A stretch of DNA of 64,000 nt from Cognatilysobacter segetis. GTDB taxonomy: Bacteria > Pseudomonadota > Gammaproteobacteria > Xanthomonadales > Xanthomonadaceae. The translations under genes and the position numbers were made by a program. Within the stretch, counting starts at the first letter, position 1. Every line of letters begins with the position of its first letter. Positions 54,509 through 62,554 of the stretch are shown one piece after another. The stretch lies in NCBI RefSeq assembly GCF_004359965.1, contig NZ_SMRQ01000003.1, forward strand, positions 29,446-93,445, written 5' to 3'. Under the pieces are notes generated by a model. It was not told the origin of the DNA. It saw nothing but the letters and a program-made list of their open reading frames with translations, and searched no databases.

Positions 54509-55542
54509 ACGCCGCGCGCCGGTGGGTTCGCGACGCGGTCGCCGCGCTCGAACGCGAGGCCGCGCGGTCGGCCGATACGCATCTCCTCCATGTCGCGCTG
54601 CCGACACATCCCGGCATCGACGTCTATTTCAAGGACGAGTCCTCGCACCCGTCCGGCAGCCTCAAGCACCGGCTCGCCCGCTCGCTGTTCCTCTACGCGC
54701 TCTGCAACGGACGGCTGCAGGCCGGCCAGCGCGTGGTCGACGCCTCGTCGGGCAGCACCGCGATCTCCGAAGCCTGGTTCGCGCGGCTGCTGGGCCTTGA
54801 GTTCACCGCGGTGATGCCGGCCTGCACCGCGCCCGGGAAGATCCGGGTGGTCGAACGCCTCGGCGGCCGCTGCGACCTCGTCGACGATCCCGCCGACGTG
54901 TACGCACGCGCGCGTGCGCATAGCGACGACGGCGCCTGTCATCTGGACCAGTTCGGCCTGGCCGAGCGCGCGACCGACTGGCGCGGCAACAACAACATCG
55001 CCGAGTCGCTGCTCTCGCAGCTCGCGCGCGAGCACCATCCGGTGCCCACGTGGATCGTCTGCGGCGCGGGCACCGGCGGCACGTCTGCGACGATCGGACG
55101 CTACCTGCGCTATCGCGGGCTGGACACGCGGCTGTGCGTGGCCGAGCCGACCGGGCGCGCCTTCGCGATCGGCTGGGCATCGCGCGGCTCCGACGCCCGC
55201 GCCACGCGTCCGACCGTCATCGAAGGCATCGGCCGGCCGCATGCGGAACCGGGCTTCCTCTACGATGTGGTCGACCGCGTGGTCGAAATCGACGATGCGC
55301 GATCGATCCGGGCCATGCGGCACCTGGAAGAGCTGCTAGGCCAGCGCTACGGCGGCTCGTCGGGCACCAACTTCGCCGCCTGCCTGCAGCTGGCCGACGA
55401 GATGCGCGCGGCGGGCACGCGGGGCAGCGTCGTCAGCCTGCTCTGCGATCGTGGTGAACGCTACGCGCAGACGCTGTACTCGCCCGCCTGCCTGCGCGCG
55501 CACGGCCTCGACATCGCGGACGACGTCGCGGAAACCGTCTGA
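54505..55542 (+). CDS. PLP-dependent cysteine synthase family protein (Cds1-like)
   Basis: A 345-residue fold-type II PLP enzyme. The Schiff-base Lys is in HPSGSLKHRLARSL, the substrate loop in ASSGSTAISEAWFARLLGLE, and the phosphate loop in CGAGTGGTSATIGRYLRY. The C-terminal SSGTNFAACLQLADEM also fits. The replacement of the usual cysteine-synthase TSGNTG by SSGSTA and the length favour the Cds1-type L-cysteine desulfhydrase group, which releases H2S from cysteine. It is coupled to the small gene before it. An FNR box overlaps its stop codon and serves nnrS. Position between norB and nnrS suggests a role when NO or low oxygen is present. Confidence 0.85.
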   Translation: MNAARRWVRDAVAALEREAARSADTHLLHVALPTHPGIDVYFKDESSHPSGSLKHRLARSLFLYALCNGRLQAGQRVVDASSGSTAISEAWFARLLGLEFTAVMPACTAPGKIRVVERLGGRCDLVDDPADVYARARAHSDDGACHLDQFGLAERATDWRGNNNIAESLLSQLAREHHPVPTWIVCGAGTGGTSATIGRYLRYRGLDTRLCVAEPTGRAFAIGWASRGSDARATRPTVIEGIGRPHAEPGFLYDVVDRVVEIDDARSIRAMRHLEELLGQRYGGSSGTNFAACLQLADEMRAAGTRGSVVSLLCDRGERYAQTLYSPACLRAHGLDIADDVAETV

Positions 55543-55552
55543 TCTGGATCAA
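55539..55552 (+). promoter_or_regulatory. FNR/Anr box of nnrS
   Basis: CTGATctggATCAA overlaps the stop of the preceding gene and is centred 41.5 bp upstream of the nnrS ATG. GAGACT (55575-55580) lies at the -10 position. The predicted transcript starts at the ATG itself, without a leader. Confidence 0.82.
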
Positions 55553-55586
55553 TGCGGGCCGCTCCGCGCGGGCGGAGACTGTCCGC

Positions 55587-56807
55587 ATGGATGCCCTCAC
55601 CCGTACGACCGCCGGCCCCCGGCACCTCTTCGCCGCGCCGCACCGGCTGCTGTTCTTCGTCGGCGCGACCAACGTGCTGCTCGCCATGGCCTGGTGGGCC
55701 GCCTGGCTCGGCGCGCAGCGCTTCGGTTGGACGATGCCGTCGTCCGGGCCGTATGCCGGCTGGTTGCATGCGTTCGTCATGCAGTACCAGATGCTGCCGA
55801 GCTTCGTGTTCGGCTTCCTGCTGACCACGTTCCCGCGCTGGATGGGCCTGCCCGACATCGAGCGCTGGCGCTATGCGCCGGTCGGCATCGGCCTGTTCGG
55901 CGGGCAGTTGATGACGCTGCTCGGGGCGATCGGCTGGGACGCCGGCATCGTCGTCGGCGCCTTCATGACGCTCGCCGGCTGGCTCGCGGGCATCGCGACG
56001 CTCGGGCCGCTGCTGTGGCGCGAGAAGGGCACGACGTGGCATGCGCGCTCGTGCTTCGCCGCGTTGCTGATCGGGCTCGTCGGCGTACTGGCGTGGACCG
56101 GCTTCCTGCTGGCCGGCTCGCCGGGGCTGGCCTACGCCGCGATCAAGCTCGGCGGCTTCGGCCTGCTGCTGCCGCTGTACTGGACGGTCGCGCATCGCAT
56201 GTTTCCGTTCTTCGCGGGCAACGTGGTCAAACCGTACACGGCGTGGCGGCCGATGTGGCTGCTGGCGGCGCTGTGGCCCGCCGCGCTCGCGCACCTGGGT
56301 CTGGAACTCGCGCATGCCTATGCCTGGACGTGGATCCCCGACCTCGTGCTGCTGGCACTGTCGTCCACCGCGCTCGCGCGCTGGTGGCCGAAGGGTCGCA
56401 AGCCGTTCCTGCTGACCGCGCTGTTCCTCGGCCTGGCCTGGCTGCCGGTCGCGTTCGCGCTGTACACGATGCAGAGCCTCGCCTACCTGCTGCTGGGCGA
56501 GTACCTGCTCGGCCGCGGGCCGGCGCATGCCTTGTTCATCGGTTTCTTCGGCTCGGTGCTGGTGGCGATGGTCACGCGCGTGACGCAGGGCCATTCGGGT
56601 CGCCCGCTCGCGATGCCGAAGGTGGCGATCTACGCCTTCGCCGCGATCAACGTCGTCGCGGTGACGCGTGTATTCGCCGAGATCAGCCACGACCCCATGC
56701 TGTGGCAGGTGCTCGCCGCCGCGGGCTGGCTCGTCGCGTTGACGCCATGGATCCTGCGCGTCGGCAGTATCTACCTCGCGCCGCGCGTCGACGGCCGACC
56801 GGGCTGA
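55587..56807 (+). CDS. nnrS: NnrS family membrane protein
   Basis: A 406-residue protein with about twelve hydrophobic helices. Family marks include AAPHRLLFFVGATNVLLAMA, WLHAFVMQYQMLPSFVFGFL with the GFLLTTFPRWMG segment, YWTVAHRMFPFFAGNV, and late MVTRVTQGHSGRPL. NnrS is a heme- and copper-containing protein that protects cells from NO-related stress, often by preventing iron-thiol-nitrosyl complexes. It has its own FNR box and lies among norB and nirK. A SirB2 protein follows 9 nt later. Confidence 0.93.
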   Translation: MDALTRTTAGPRHLFAAPHRLLFFVGATNVLLAMAWWAAWLGAQRFGWTMPSSGPYAGWLHAFVMQYQMLPSFVFGFLLTTFPRWMGLPDIERWRYAPVGIGLFGGQLMTLLGAIGWDAGIVVGAFMTLAGWLAGIATLGPLLWREKGTTWHARSCFAALLIGLVGVLAWTGFLLAGSPGLAYAAIKLGGFGLLLPLYWTVAHRMFPFFAGNVVKPYTAWRPMWLLAALWPAALAHLGLELAHAYAWTWIPDLVLLALSSTALARWWPKGRKPFLLTALFLGLAWLPVAFALYTMQSLAYLLLGEYLLGRGPAHALFIGFFGSVLVAMVTRVTQGHSGRPLAMPKVAIYAFAAINVVAVTRVFAEISHDPMLWQVLAAAGWLVALTPWILRVGSIYLAPRVDGRPG

Positions 56808-56816
56808 GGCATCGCC

Positions 56817-57218
56817 ATGATCGAGTTCTATCCGCAGATCAAGGCCGTGCACATCGCCATGGTGCTGGCCAGCGGCCTGCTGTTCGCGCTGCGCGGCGCA
56901 GGCGTGCTGGCCGGCATGCACTGGCCCATGCGGCTGCCCGTGAAGCTGCTGAGCTACACGATCGACACCACGCTGCTCACCGCGGCGCTGATGCTGTTCA
57001 CGATCCTGCCGCACGCGATGTTCTCCAACGGCTGGCTCACGGCCAAGCTGGTGCTGCTCGTCGTCTACATCGGCCTGGGCACGTTCGCCCTCAAGCGCGG
57101 TCGCACCCGCCGCACGCGCGCGATCACCTACGTCACCGCGCTCTGCGTGTTCGGCTTCATCATCTCGATCGCCCGGGCGCACCATCCGCTCGGGCTGTTC
57201 TTCATGCTGCGGGGCTGA
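56817..57218 (+). CDS. SirB2 family membrane protein
   Basis: A 133-residue protein with four helices: KAVHIAMVLASGLLFALRGA, LLSYTIDTTLLTAALMLFTI, LTAKLVLLVVYIGLGTFALK, and YVTALCVFGFIISIARAHHP. Conserved His13 and His residues near the end (HH) are typical of SirB2; the family's role is unclear despite its original naming as an invasion regulator. It is co-transcribed with nnrS. SirB2-like proteins are often found beside NnrS in denitrifiers, which suggests a partner function in NO or heme chemistry (inference). Confidence 0.88.
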   Translation: MIEFYPQIKAVHIAMVLASGLLFALRGAGVLAGMHWPMRLPVKLLSYTIDTTLLTAALMLFTILPHAMFSNGWLTAKLVLLVVYIGLGTFALKRGRTRRTRAITYVTALCVFGFIISIARAHHPLGLFFMLRG

Positions 57219-57390
57219 GGCATCGACGAAGCGATTCCCTGCGGCGCCAAGCAGGCGCGGCCGCGCGCGGTCCTACCGTACGCCCCGGCTCGACCACGGC
57301 AACGACATCCGTTATATCGACGACTACCTGAACAACCGGGGTCGCGCATCCGCGCAAACCGGGTCGCCTGACCACGCACCGGGGGGAGCG

Positions 57391-58518
57391 ATGGCGGAAA
57401 CGATCGACGAACCGGCCACGTCCGGCCTGGCCTCGCGCATCGCCGCGAGCACGCGCGTGCCCGCGGCCTGCGCGCTCGAGCGCGACCAAATCGTGCACGC
57501 ACGCGTGCGCACGCTTGCGCCCGTGCTCGCCGTGCTCACGCTCGGGTGGATCGTGCTCGACGCCGCGGTGCTGCGCCCGGCCGACGTCGCGCGCATCGCC
57601 TCGCTGCGTATCGCCATCGCGGCCGCGCTGATGCTGATCGCGCGCATGCCGCGTCGGCTGCCGGCGCCCGTCATGCTGCGCGCCTTCGTCTGGGTGCAGG
57701 CGCTCGGCTTCGGCGCGATGCAACTGCTGCTGCGGCCAATGGACATCGCCGGCGAGGTGGGCTACGGCCTGTTTCCGTTCGTGATCGCCGCGCAGCTCGC
57801 GCTTTTCCCGGCGCCGTGGACGCAGACGCTGCGCGATGCTATCGCCCCCGCAACGTCGCTGGCGCTCGTGTTCCTGTGGCGCCATGCCGCGCTCGGCCCC
57901 GCCGACTGGCGCGACATCTGGCTACTGGTGCTGCTCACCGCGCTGGCGGCCTGGACGGCGCAGGCGCAGCTGCGCCTGCTCGTCGACCTGCTCGGCGCCC
58001 GCCGTGAAGCCGCGCAGGACGCACTGACCGGCCTCGCGAACCGCCGCACGCTCGACGTCCGGCTCGCCGCCGAGCACGAGCGGGTGCGGCGCCACGGCGA
58101 CCCGCTGTCGGTGCTGATGCTCGACCTCGACTTCTTCAAGCGCGTCAACGACGAGCATGGCCATGCCGCCGGCGACCGCGTGCTCGCCGCCGCGGCCGGT
58201 GCGCTTGCCGACGAGCTGCGTGCGATCGACCTCGGCGCACGCTTCGGCGGCGAGGAGTTCTGCGCGATGCTGCCCGAGACGCCGCTCGACGACGCCCTGC
58301 GCGTCGCCGAGCGCATCCGTCGCCGTATCGGCGCGATGCAGACCGACTTCGGTGGCAAGGCGATTCCGGTGACGGTGAGCATCGGCGCCGCGCAACTTGC
58401 CGAGGGCGAAACCATCGGCAGCCTGCTGGCGCGCACCGATGCCGCGCTGTACGAGGCCAAGCGCGGCGGCCGCAATCGCTGCGTCGCCGCGCCGGCCCCA
58501 GGCGACGCCGCCGCCTAG
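57391..58518 (+). CDS. Membrane diguanylate cyclase (GGDEF)
   Basis: A 375-residue protein. About residues 45-195 form six hydrophobic helices, an integral membrane sensor. The GGDEF domain follows: AAQDALTGLANRRTLDVRLA, the metal site MLDLDFFKRVNDEHGHAAGD, and the active-site GGEEF (286-290). An inhibitory RxxD site is present just before it (RAID, then LGARF), so the enzyme should make c-di-GMP and be product-inhibited. The ATG at 57391 follows GGGGGAGCG. The 172-nt gap before it holds no gene. It shares a CTAG stop overlap with the convergent porin gene. Location in the denitrification block suggests that c-di-GMP output may be tied to oxygen or NO. Confidence 0.92.
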   Translation: MAETIDEPATSGLASRIAASTRVPAACALERDQIVHARVRTLAPVLAVLTLGWIVLDAAVLRPADVARIASLRIAIAAALMLIARMPRRLPAPVMLRAFVWVQALGFGAMQLLLRPMDIAGEVGYGLFPFVIAAQLALFPAPWTQTLRDAIAPATSLALVFLWRHAALGPADWRDIWLLVLLTALAAWTAQAQLRLLVDLLGARREAAQDALTGLANRRTLDVRLAAEHERVRRHGDPLSVLMLDLDFFKRVNDEHGHAAGDRVLAAAAGALADELRAIDLGARFGGEEFCAMLPETPLDDALRVAERIRRRIGAMQTDFGGKAIPVTVSIGAAQLAEGETIGSLLARTDAALYEAKRGGRNRCVAAPAPGDAAA

Positions 58519-59732
58519 CGGGCCAGCGGCGCGGGGTTCCACTCCAGCTGCAGCCACGTCTTGCGCGTGTCGCGCGAGAACGCATCGGCGTCGTAGGCCG
58601 CGACCTTCACCAGCGCCTTCAGCGTCGGCGAGAACGGCATGCCGATCGACGCGTCCAGCTCGCGGCCGTAATGCTGGCCGCCGATGTCGCTGCGGTAGTC
58701 GTGCCAGGCCGCCTGCCATTCGAGCGCGCCATGCGAACGCGCCTTGTCGAACTGGCCACCGGCCGCGACGTAGCGGTCCTCGAGGCCGTTCGCGGGCGTG
58801 GTCGTGAAGCGGTCCGCCCAGCCGTTGAAGGCGTGCAGCGTGGCGAGCGGCGTCTGCAGCGCATGGCGGCCGTTGCCGCCGAGGTGCTCCCAGCCCGCCT
58901 TGAACGTCACGCCATGCGCCACCACCGACGGCTCGACGAGCCAGTAGGTATGCGCGAAGTCGAGCGGGTTGTCCGCATAGTCGCGCTGGCCCGCGAGCTC
59001 GGCGGTGACGCCCCAAGGCCGTTCCTTGGATGGCGCCAGTGCATAGCGCGCACCCCACGTCGCGGTGGAGGCGGTTTCGACGTCCCGGTCCTCGACCAGA
59101 TAGCCGTAGCCGGTCAGGCGCTGCGCACCGCGCGTCCACGCCGCGTTGAGCAGGTGGCCGTCGAGATCGCGTTGGCGCGCGAGCCGATCGATCGCATTGT
59201 CGCCATTGACTCGATGCACGCGAGTCACGGCGCTGTAGCGCAGCACGACGTCCTTCAGGGGCGCGGCCTGCAGGCTGATGGCGTCGAACGTCTGCTCGTT
59301 CTGGCGCCAGCCCACGTTGCCGACCCAGCGCTGGTTGTCGAGCACGATGCGTTGCCGGCCGACGACTGCCGAGTTGGCGCCGCGGTGCCAGCGCAGCCAG
59401 GCCTGGTTGAGCTCGACGCCCTGCGGATCCGCGACGGTGGGATACGCGGTGCGTCGGTTCGCGGTGCTGTTGTAGTCGTCGCCGAGCGCTCCGACGGCTT
59501 CGCCTTCGACGAACGCCTCCCACGCATCGGTGATCTGCCAGCGAAACGCACCGCGCAGGCGGAGCGTGGTCGCGCTGGCCGTGTGTGCGAACAGGTCGTC
59601 GTCGACGCGCTCGTAGCGTAGGCGCGCGGCGGTTTCCCAGCTGACGCGCGGCGGCGGATCGGCAGGCGCGGCGATCGCGGCCGCGGGCAGCAGGGCGAGA
59701 AGGGACATAGGAAGAAGCGAACGGCTTGCCAT
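58515..59732 (-). CDS. Outer-membrane porin (alginate-export-like)
   Basis: A 405-residue outer-membrane beta-barrel with a signal peptide (ASRSLLPMSLLALLPAAAIA, cut near AAP). The mature part alternates Arg/Trp/Tyr-rich strands: WETAARLRYERVDDDLF, TLRLRGAFRWQITDAWEAFV, VELNQAWLRWHRGANSAVVG, RQRIVLDNQRWVGNVGWRQN, and ends near an aromatic residue with WLQLEWNPAPLAR. This pattern matches the alginate_exp porin group. Met at 59732 is chosen for the signal peptide. An FNR box (59798-59811) lies upstream and the gene is divergent from nirK, so it probably admits nitrite, nitrate or another low-oxygen substrate; alginate genes are absent here. Confidence 0.83.
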   Translation of the reverse strand: MASRSLLPMSLLALLPAAAIAAPADPPPRVSWETAARLRYERVDDDLFAHTASATTLRLRGAFRWQITDAWEAFVEGEAVGALGDDYNSTANRRTAYPTVADPQGVELNQAWLRWHRGANSAVVGRQRIVLDNQRWVGNVGWRQNEQTFDAISLQAAPLKDVVLRYSAVTRVHRVNGDNAIDRLARQRDLDGHLLNAAWTRGAQRLTGYGYLVEDRDVETASTATWGARYALAPSKERPWGVTAELAGQRDYADNPLDFAHTYWLVEPSVVAHGVTFKAGWEHLGGNGRHALQTPLATLHAFNGWADRFTTTPANGLEDRYVAAGGQFDKARSHGALEWQAAWHDYRSDIGGQHYGRELDASIGMPFSPTLKALVKVAAYDADAFSRDTRKTWLQLEWNPAPLAR

Positions 59733-59797
59733 GACGGTCTGCAACTGATCGTGCCGATTGCACGCCGCCAGCGTGTCGATGCGCACGGGGCGGCGCA

Positions 59798-59811
59798 TTG
59801 ACGCAGATCAA
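59798..59811 (-). promoter_or_regulatory. FNR/Anr box of the porin gene
   Basis: TTGACgcagATCAA (read on the minus strand TTGATctgcGTCAA), centred 72 bp from the porin ATG. CACGCT on the minus strand (59775-59770) fills the -10 position at the same offset as the other boxes. Confidence 0.75.
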
Positions 59812-59860
59812 CCGGCACCACCTGCACGAAGACGCCACGTCGCAAAGAACGTTGTCCAAC

Positions 59861-59874
59861 TTGATCTGGATCAG
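59861..59874 (+). promoter_or_regulatory. FNR/Anr box of nirK
   Basis: TTGATctggATCAG, centred 69 bp before the nirK start. TAACGT at 59897-59902 is a good -10 at the expected place, predicting transcription from about 59909. Confidence 0.87.
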
Positions 59875-59936
59875 GGCGGGCCTGATCGCGCATTCCTAAC
59901 GTAGCGTCCAGACCAAACGACCCACTGGAGCACGTT

Positions 59937-61322
59937 GTGAAAAAGTCCATCCTCCTGCTTGCCATCAGCCTGGCATTGGGCGTGGCACCGCAGGCCTTCG
60001 CCCAGCACGGCGCCCATAACCCGACCAACGTCGCGCCCGTGGCCGACGTGAGCTTCACCCTGCGCACGCAGATCGCCGACGGCAAGCTGGTCTTCATCGG
60101 CGATGCCGGCACCATCAACGGCCAGGTCAATCCCGAGCTGCGCGTGGCCGAAGGCAAGGTCGTGCAGATCACCCTGGTGAACGGCGACGGCGCGCTCCAC
60201 GACATCAGCGTGCCGGACTTCGGCGCGAAGTCCGACCAGGTTTCGGGCAAGGGCGCCGCGACGACCATCGTCTTCCGCGTCAACAAGGCCGGCGAGTTCG
60301 AATACTTCTGCACGCTGCCCGGCCACAAGGCCGCCGGCATGGTCGGCAAGCTCGTGGTGGGTGACGTCAAGCAGGCCGCGTCCACGGCCGCCGACATCTC
60401 GCAGGATCCGCATGCGGTCGGCAAGACCGTGGGGAACCGCGCGGCCCAGAACCTCAGCATCGACCTCACCACGCACGAGGTGGAAGGCAAGCTGTCCGAC
60501 GGCAGCACCTACCGCTACTGGACGTTCGACAACAAGGTGCCGGGCCCGTTCCTGCGCATCCGCCAGGGCGACACGGTGAAGGTGAACCTGTCGAACGCAC
60601 CCGACAGCGTGAACATCCACTCGATCGACTTCCATGCCGTGACCGGGCCCGGCGGCGGAGCCGCGGTCACGCAGGTCGCGCCGGGCCAGTCCAAGTCGTT
60701 CACCTTCAAGGCGCTGAATCCGGGCCTGTACGTCTACCACTGCGCGACGCCTATGGTGGCGCACCACATCTCCAACGGCATGTACGGGATGATCCTCGTC
60801 GAGCCGGCCGGCGGCCTGCCGAAGGTGGACCGCGAGTTCTACGTCATGCAGGGCGAGCTCTACACCGCGCAGAAGCACGGCACCAAGGGCCTGCAGGAGT
60901 TCTCGCTCGACAAGCTGCTCGACGAGAAGCCCGAGCACCTGACCTTCAACGGTTCCATGGACGCGCTGACCAAGACGTACAAGATGGAAGCAAACACCGG
61001 CGAGACGGTGCGCATCTTCTTCGGCGTCGGCGGCCCGAACCTGACCTCGAGCTTCCACGTGATCGGCGAGGTCTTCGACCGCGTGTACAACCTCGCCTCG
61101 CTCACCAGCCCGCCGCTGACCAACGTGCAGACCACGCTGGTCCCGCCGGGCGGCGCGGCCATGGTGGAGTTCAAGGTCGACCACCCCGGCCGCTACATCC
61201 TCGTCGATCACGCGCTGTCGCGACTGGAGAAGGGCCTGGTCGGCTTCCTCTACGTCAACGGCGAGGACAAGGAGCAGGTATTCAAGAGCGAAACCCCGAT
61301 GGACCCCAATTCGGGCCATTGA
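59937..61322 (+). CDS. nirK: Copper nitrite reductase NirK with N-terminal cupredoxin domain
   Basis: A 461-residue periplasmic enzyme reducing nitrite to NO. GTG at 59937 is the start: GGAG lies 6 nt upstream and a signal peptide follows (KKSILLLAISLALGVAPQAFA). Residues about 40-145 form an extra cupredoxin domain with its own type-1 copper ligands (His88, Cys125, His130, Met135; FEYFCTLPGHKAAGM). The reductase core begins at about 165: type-1 ligands His228, Cys269, His277, Met282; type-2 His233, His268 and a further His (SSFHVIGE); catalytic Asp231 in HSIDFH. The short loop CATPMVAHHISNGMYG is that of a shorter-loop NirK subgroup. Tethered cupredoxin domains can feed electrons directly. 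Azurin follows. Confidence 0.96.
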   Translation: MKKSILLLAISLALGVAPQAFAQHGAHNPTNVAPVADVSFTLRTQIADGKLVFIGDAGTINGQVNPELRVAEGKVVQITLVNGDGALHDISVPDFGAKSDQVSGKGAATTIVFRVNKAGEFEYFCTLPGHKAAGMVGKLVVGDVKQAASTAADISQDPHAVGKTVGNRAAQNLSIDLTTHEVEGKLSDGSTYRYWTFDNKVPGPFLRIRQGDTVKVNLSNAPDSVNIHSIDFHAVTGPGGGAAVTQVAPGQSKSFTFKALNPGLYVYHCATPMVAHHISNGMYGMILVEPAGGLPKVDREFYVMQGELYTAQKHGTKGLQEFSLDKLLDEKPEHLTFNGSMDALTKTYKMEANTGETVRIFFGVGGPNLTSSFHVIGEVFDRVYNLASLTSPPLTNVQTTLVPPGGAAMVEFKVDHPGRYILVDHALSRLEKGLVGFLYVNGEDKEQVFKSETPMDPNSGH

Positions 61323-61342
61323 AACCGCGCGGCTGAACGGTT

Positions 61343-61370
61343 CCGCACGGGCGTGAGGGCGCCCGTGCGG
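61343..61370. other. Hairpin between nirK and azurin
   Basis: CCGCACGGGCG (61343-61353) pairs perfectly with CGCCCGTGCGG (61360-61370), loop of 6. No U-run follows; the azurin FNR box begins 2 nt later. It may end or protect the nirK message. Confidence 0.6.
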
Positions 61371-61372
61371 AA

Positions 61373-61386
61373 CTGATCTGGATCAA
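61373..61386 (+). promoter_or_regulatory. FNR/Anr box of azurin
   Basis: CTGATctggATCAA, centred 71 bp before the azurin ATG, with GACACT at 61409-61414 at the -10 position. Confidence 0.84.
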
Positions 61387-61450
61387 GGCGGCATCGGCCA
61401 CGCGACGCGACACTACATCCACACCAAACGACACACCCACGGACACCTCC

Positions 61451-61915
61451 ATGAAGACCATGACCCACTTCGCCGGCCTCCTCGCCCTGCTCGGCCTGGC
61501 GGCGTACGGCAATACCGCGGCTGCCGCGACCTGCTCCACCACCGTGGAAGCCAACGACGCGATGCAGTTCAATACCAAGGCCATCGCGGTGCCGGCGAGC
61601 TGCAAGCAGTTCGCGGTCACGCTCAAGCACTCCGGGCAACTGCCGGCGGCGGTGATGGGCCACAACCTCGTCGTGAGCAAGGCGGCCGACGCCGCGGCGG
61701 TGGGCACGGACGGCATGAAGGCCGGCGCCGCCGCGAATTACGTGAAAGCTGGCGATGCGCGCGTCGTCGCCGCGAGCAAGCTGATCGGCGGCGGCCAGTC
61801 GACGGTGATGAATATCCCGGTCGGCAAGCTCAAGGCGGGCGAGTCGTACGCGTTCTTCTGCTCGTTCCCCGGCCACTCCTCGATGATGCGCGGCACGCTG
61901 TTGCTCGCGAAGTAA
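61451..61915 (+). CDS. azu: Azurin
   Basis: A 154-residue periplasmic blue copper protein with a signal peptide (MTHFAGLLALLGLAAYG, cut after AAA). Mature features are typical: TCSTTVEANDAMQFNTKAI with the disulfide Cys pair (Cys28, Cys51), and copper ligands His71 (MGHNLVVSK), Cys137, His142 and Met146 (FFCSFPGHSSMM). It probably donates electrons to NirK, whose gene is immediately upstream. It has its own FNR box and a terminator downstream. Confidence 0.96.
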   Translation: MKTMTHFAGLLALLGLAAYGNTAAAATCSTTVEANDAMQFNTKAIAVPASCKQFAVTLKHSGQLPAAVMGHNLVVSKAADAAAVGTDGMKAGAAANYVKAGDARVVAASKLIGGGQSTVMNIPVGKLKAGESYAFFCSFPGHSSMMRGTLLLAK

Positions 61916-61936
61916 CGACGGCGGGTGCGGTCAAGG

Positions 61937-61966
61937 CGCCGGCGGGTAGAAGCCCGCCGGCGTTTT
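61937..61966 (+). terminator. Intrinsic terminator of azurin
   Basis: CGCCGGCGGG (61937-61946) pairs with CCCGCCGGCG (61953-61962), loop TAGAAG, followed by TTTT. Confidence 0.88.
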
Positions 61967-62260
61967 CGTGTCTGGCGTTGCCGACGGGCCACCGCGTCGC
62001 GGCCAGTGCGGGACCGCTGCGGACACCAACGAAATGCAATTGCGACATGCGGTGTCGGCGTCACCTTCAGATACGGCGACGCTCGCAAGTCCGCCATGGC
62101 CGACTGAACGTCTGGCGATGTGCCCTCCGCACCGGCGGGAATGGCCACGCACCGCCCCGACACATGCATACGCGAACGGGCCGCCTTCCGGCGACGGGTT
62201 CGACTTCTCTCGCAATGAGCTGATCGCCCGCGGCGCGTGCCGCCGGGAGATGCGTTCGCG
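61967..62260. other. Intergenic stretch without a recognisable gene
   Basis: Frames are open on both strands, but their translations are Arg/Pro/Ser-rich and unlike proteins, and no start has a ribosome site. No clear hairpin or repeat was found here. Confidence 0.6.
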
Positions 62261-62500
62261 TCAGCCGCCGCAGCCCCCGCAGCACTGCGACGGCAGCTGG
62301 TCGACCTCCGTCGAGGCGACATCGACGCCCGTGCGACCGAGCGCATCGAGCACGGCATGGGTGCCGAGCACGGTGGACATGCGCAGCGTGCGCGTGCCGG
62401 GCGCGAGGTCGACCACCGCCGCCGGGTCGGCGTCGGTGATCAGCTGGGTGAACAGCGGGAGGTCGAGCGTGGCGGGCACGCCCGCGATTTCGTACTGCAT
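62261..62500 (-). CDS. Small protein with Cys-rich tail, HMA-like
   Basis: A 79-residue protein. QYEIAGVPATLDLPLFTQLI and then TDADPAAVVDLAPGTRTLR, STVLGTHAVLDALGRTGV follow the beta-alpha-beta-beta-alpha-beta rhythm of heavy-metal-associated (HMA) copper chaperones. The usual CxxC loop after the first strand is missing; instead the C-terminus ends in CCGGCGG. GGAG lies 8 nt before the ATG, and an FNR box with a -10-like AAAGAT is upstream, giving a predicted 20-nt leader. It may carry copper for NirK, azurin or the oxidase, or sense a metal. The fold assignment is by pattern only. I know no named family. Confidence 0.75.
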   Translation of the reverse strand: MQYEIAGVPATLDLPLFTQLITDADPAAVVDLAPGTRTLRMSTVLGTHAVLDALGRTGVDVASTEVDQLPSQCCGGCGG

Positions 62501-62554
62501 GGGATCGGCTCCGGTCGGGAGCCATCATCTTTCGACCGCGCGCGTCGCGGCGCG

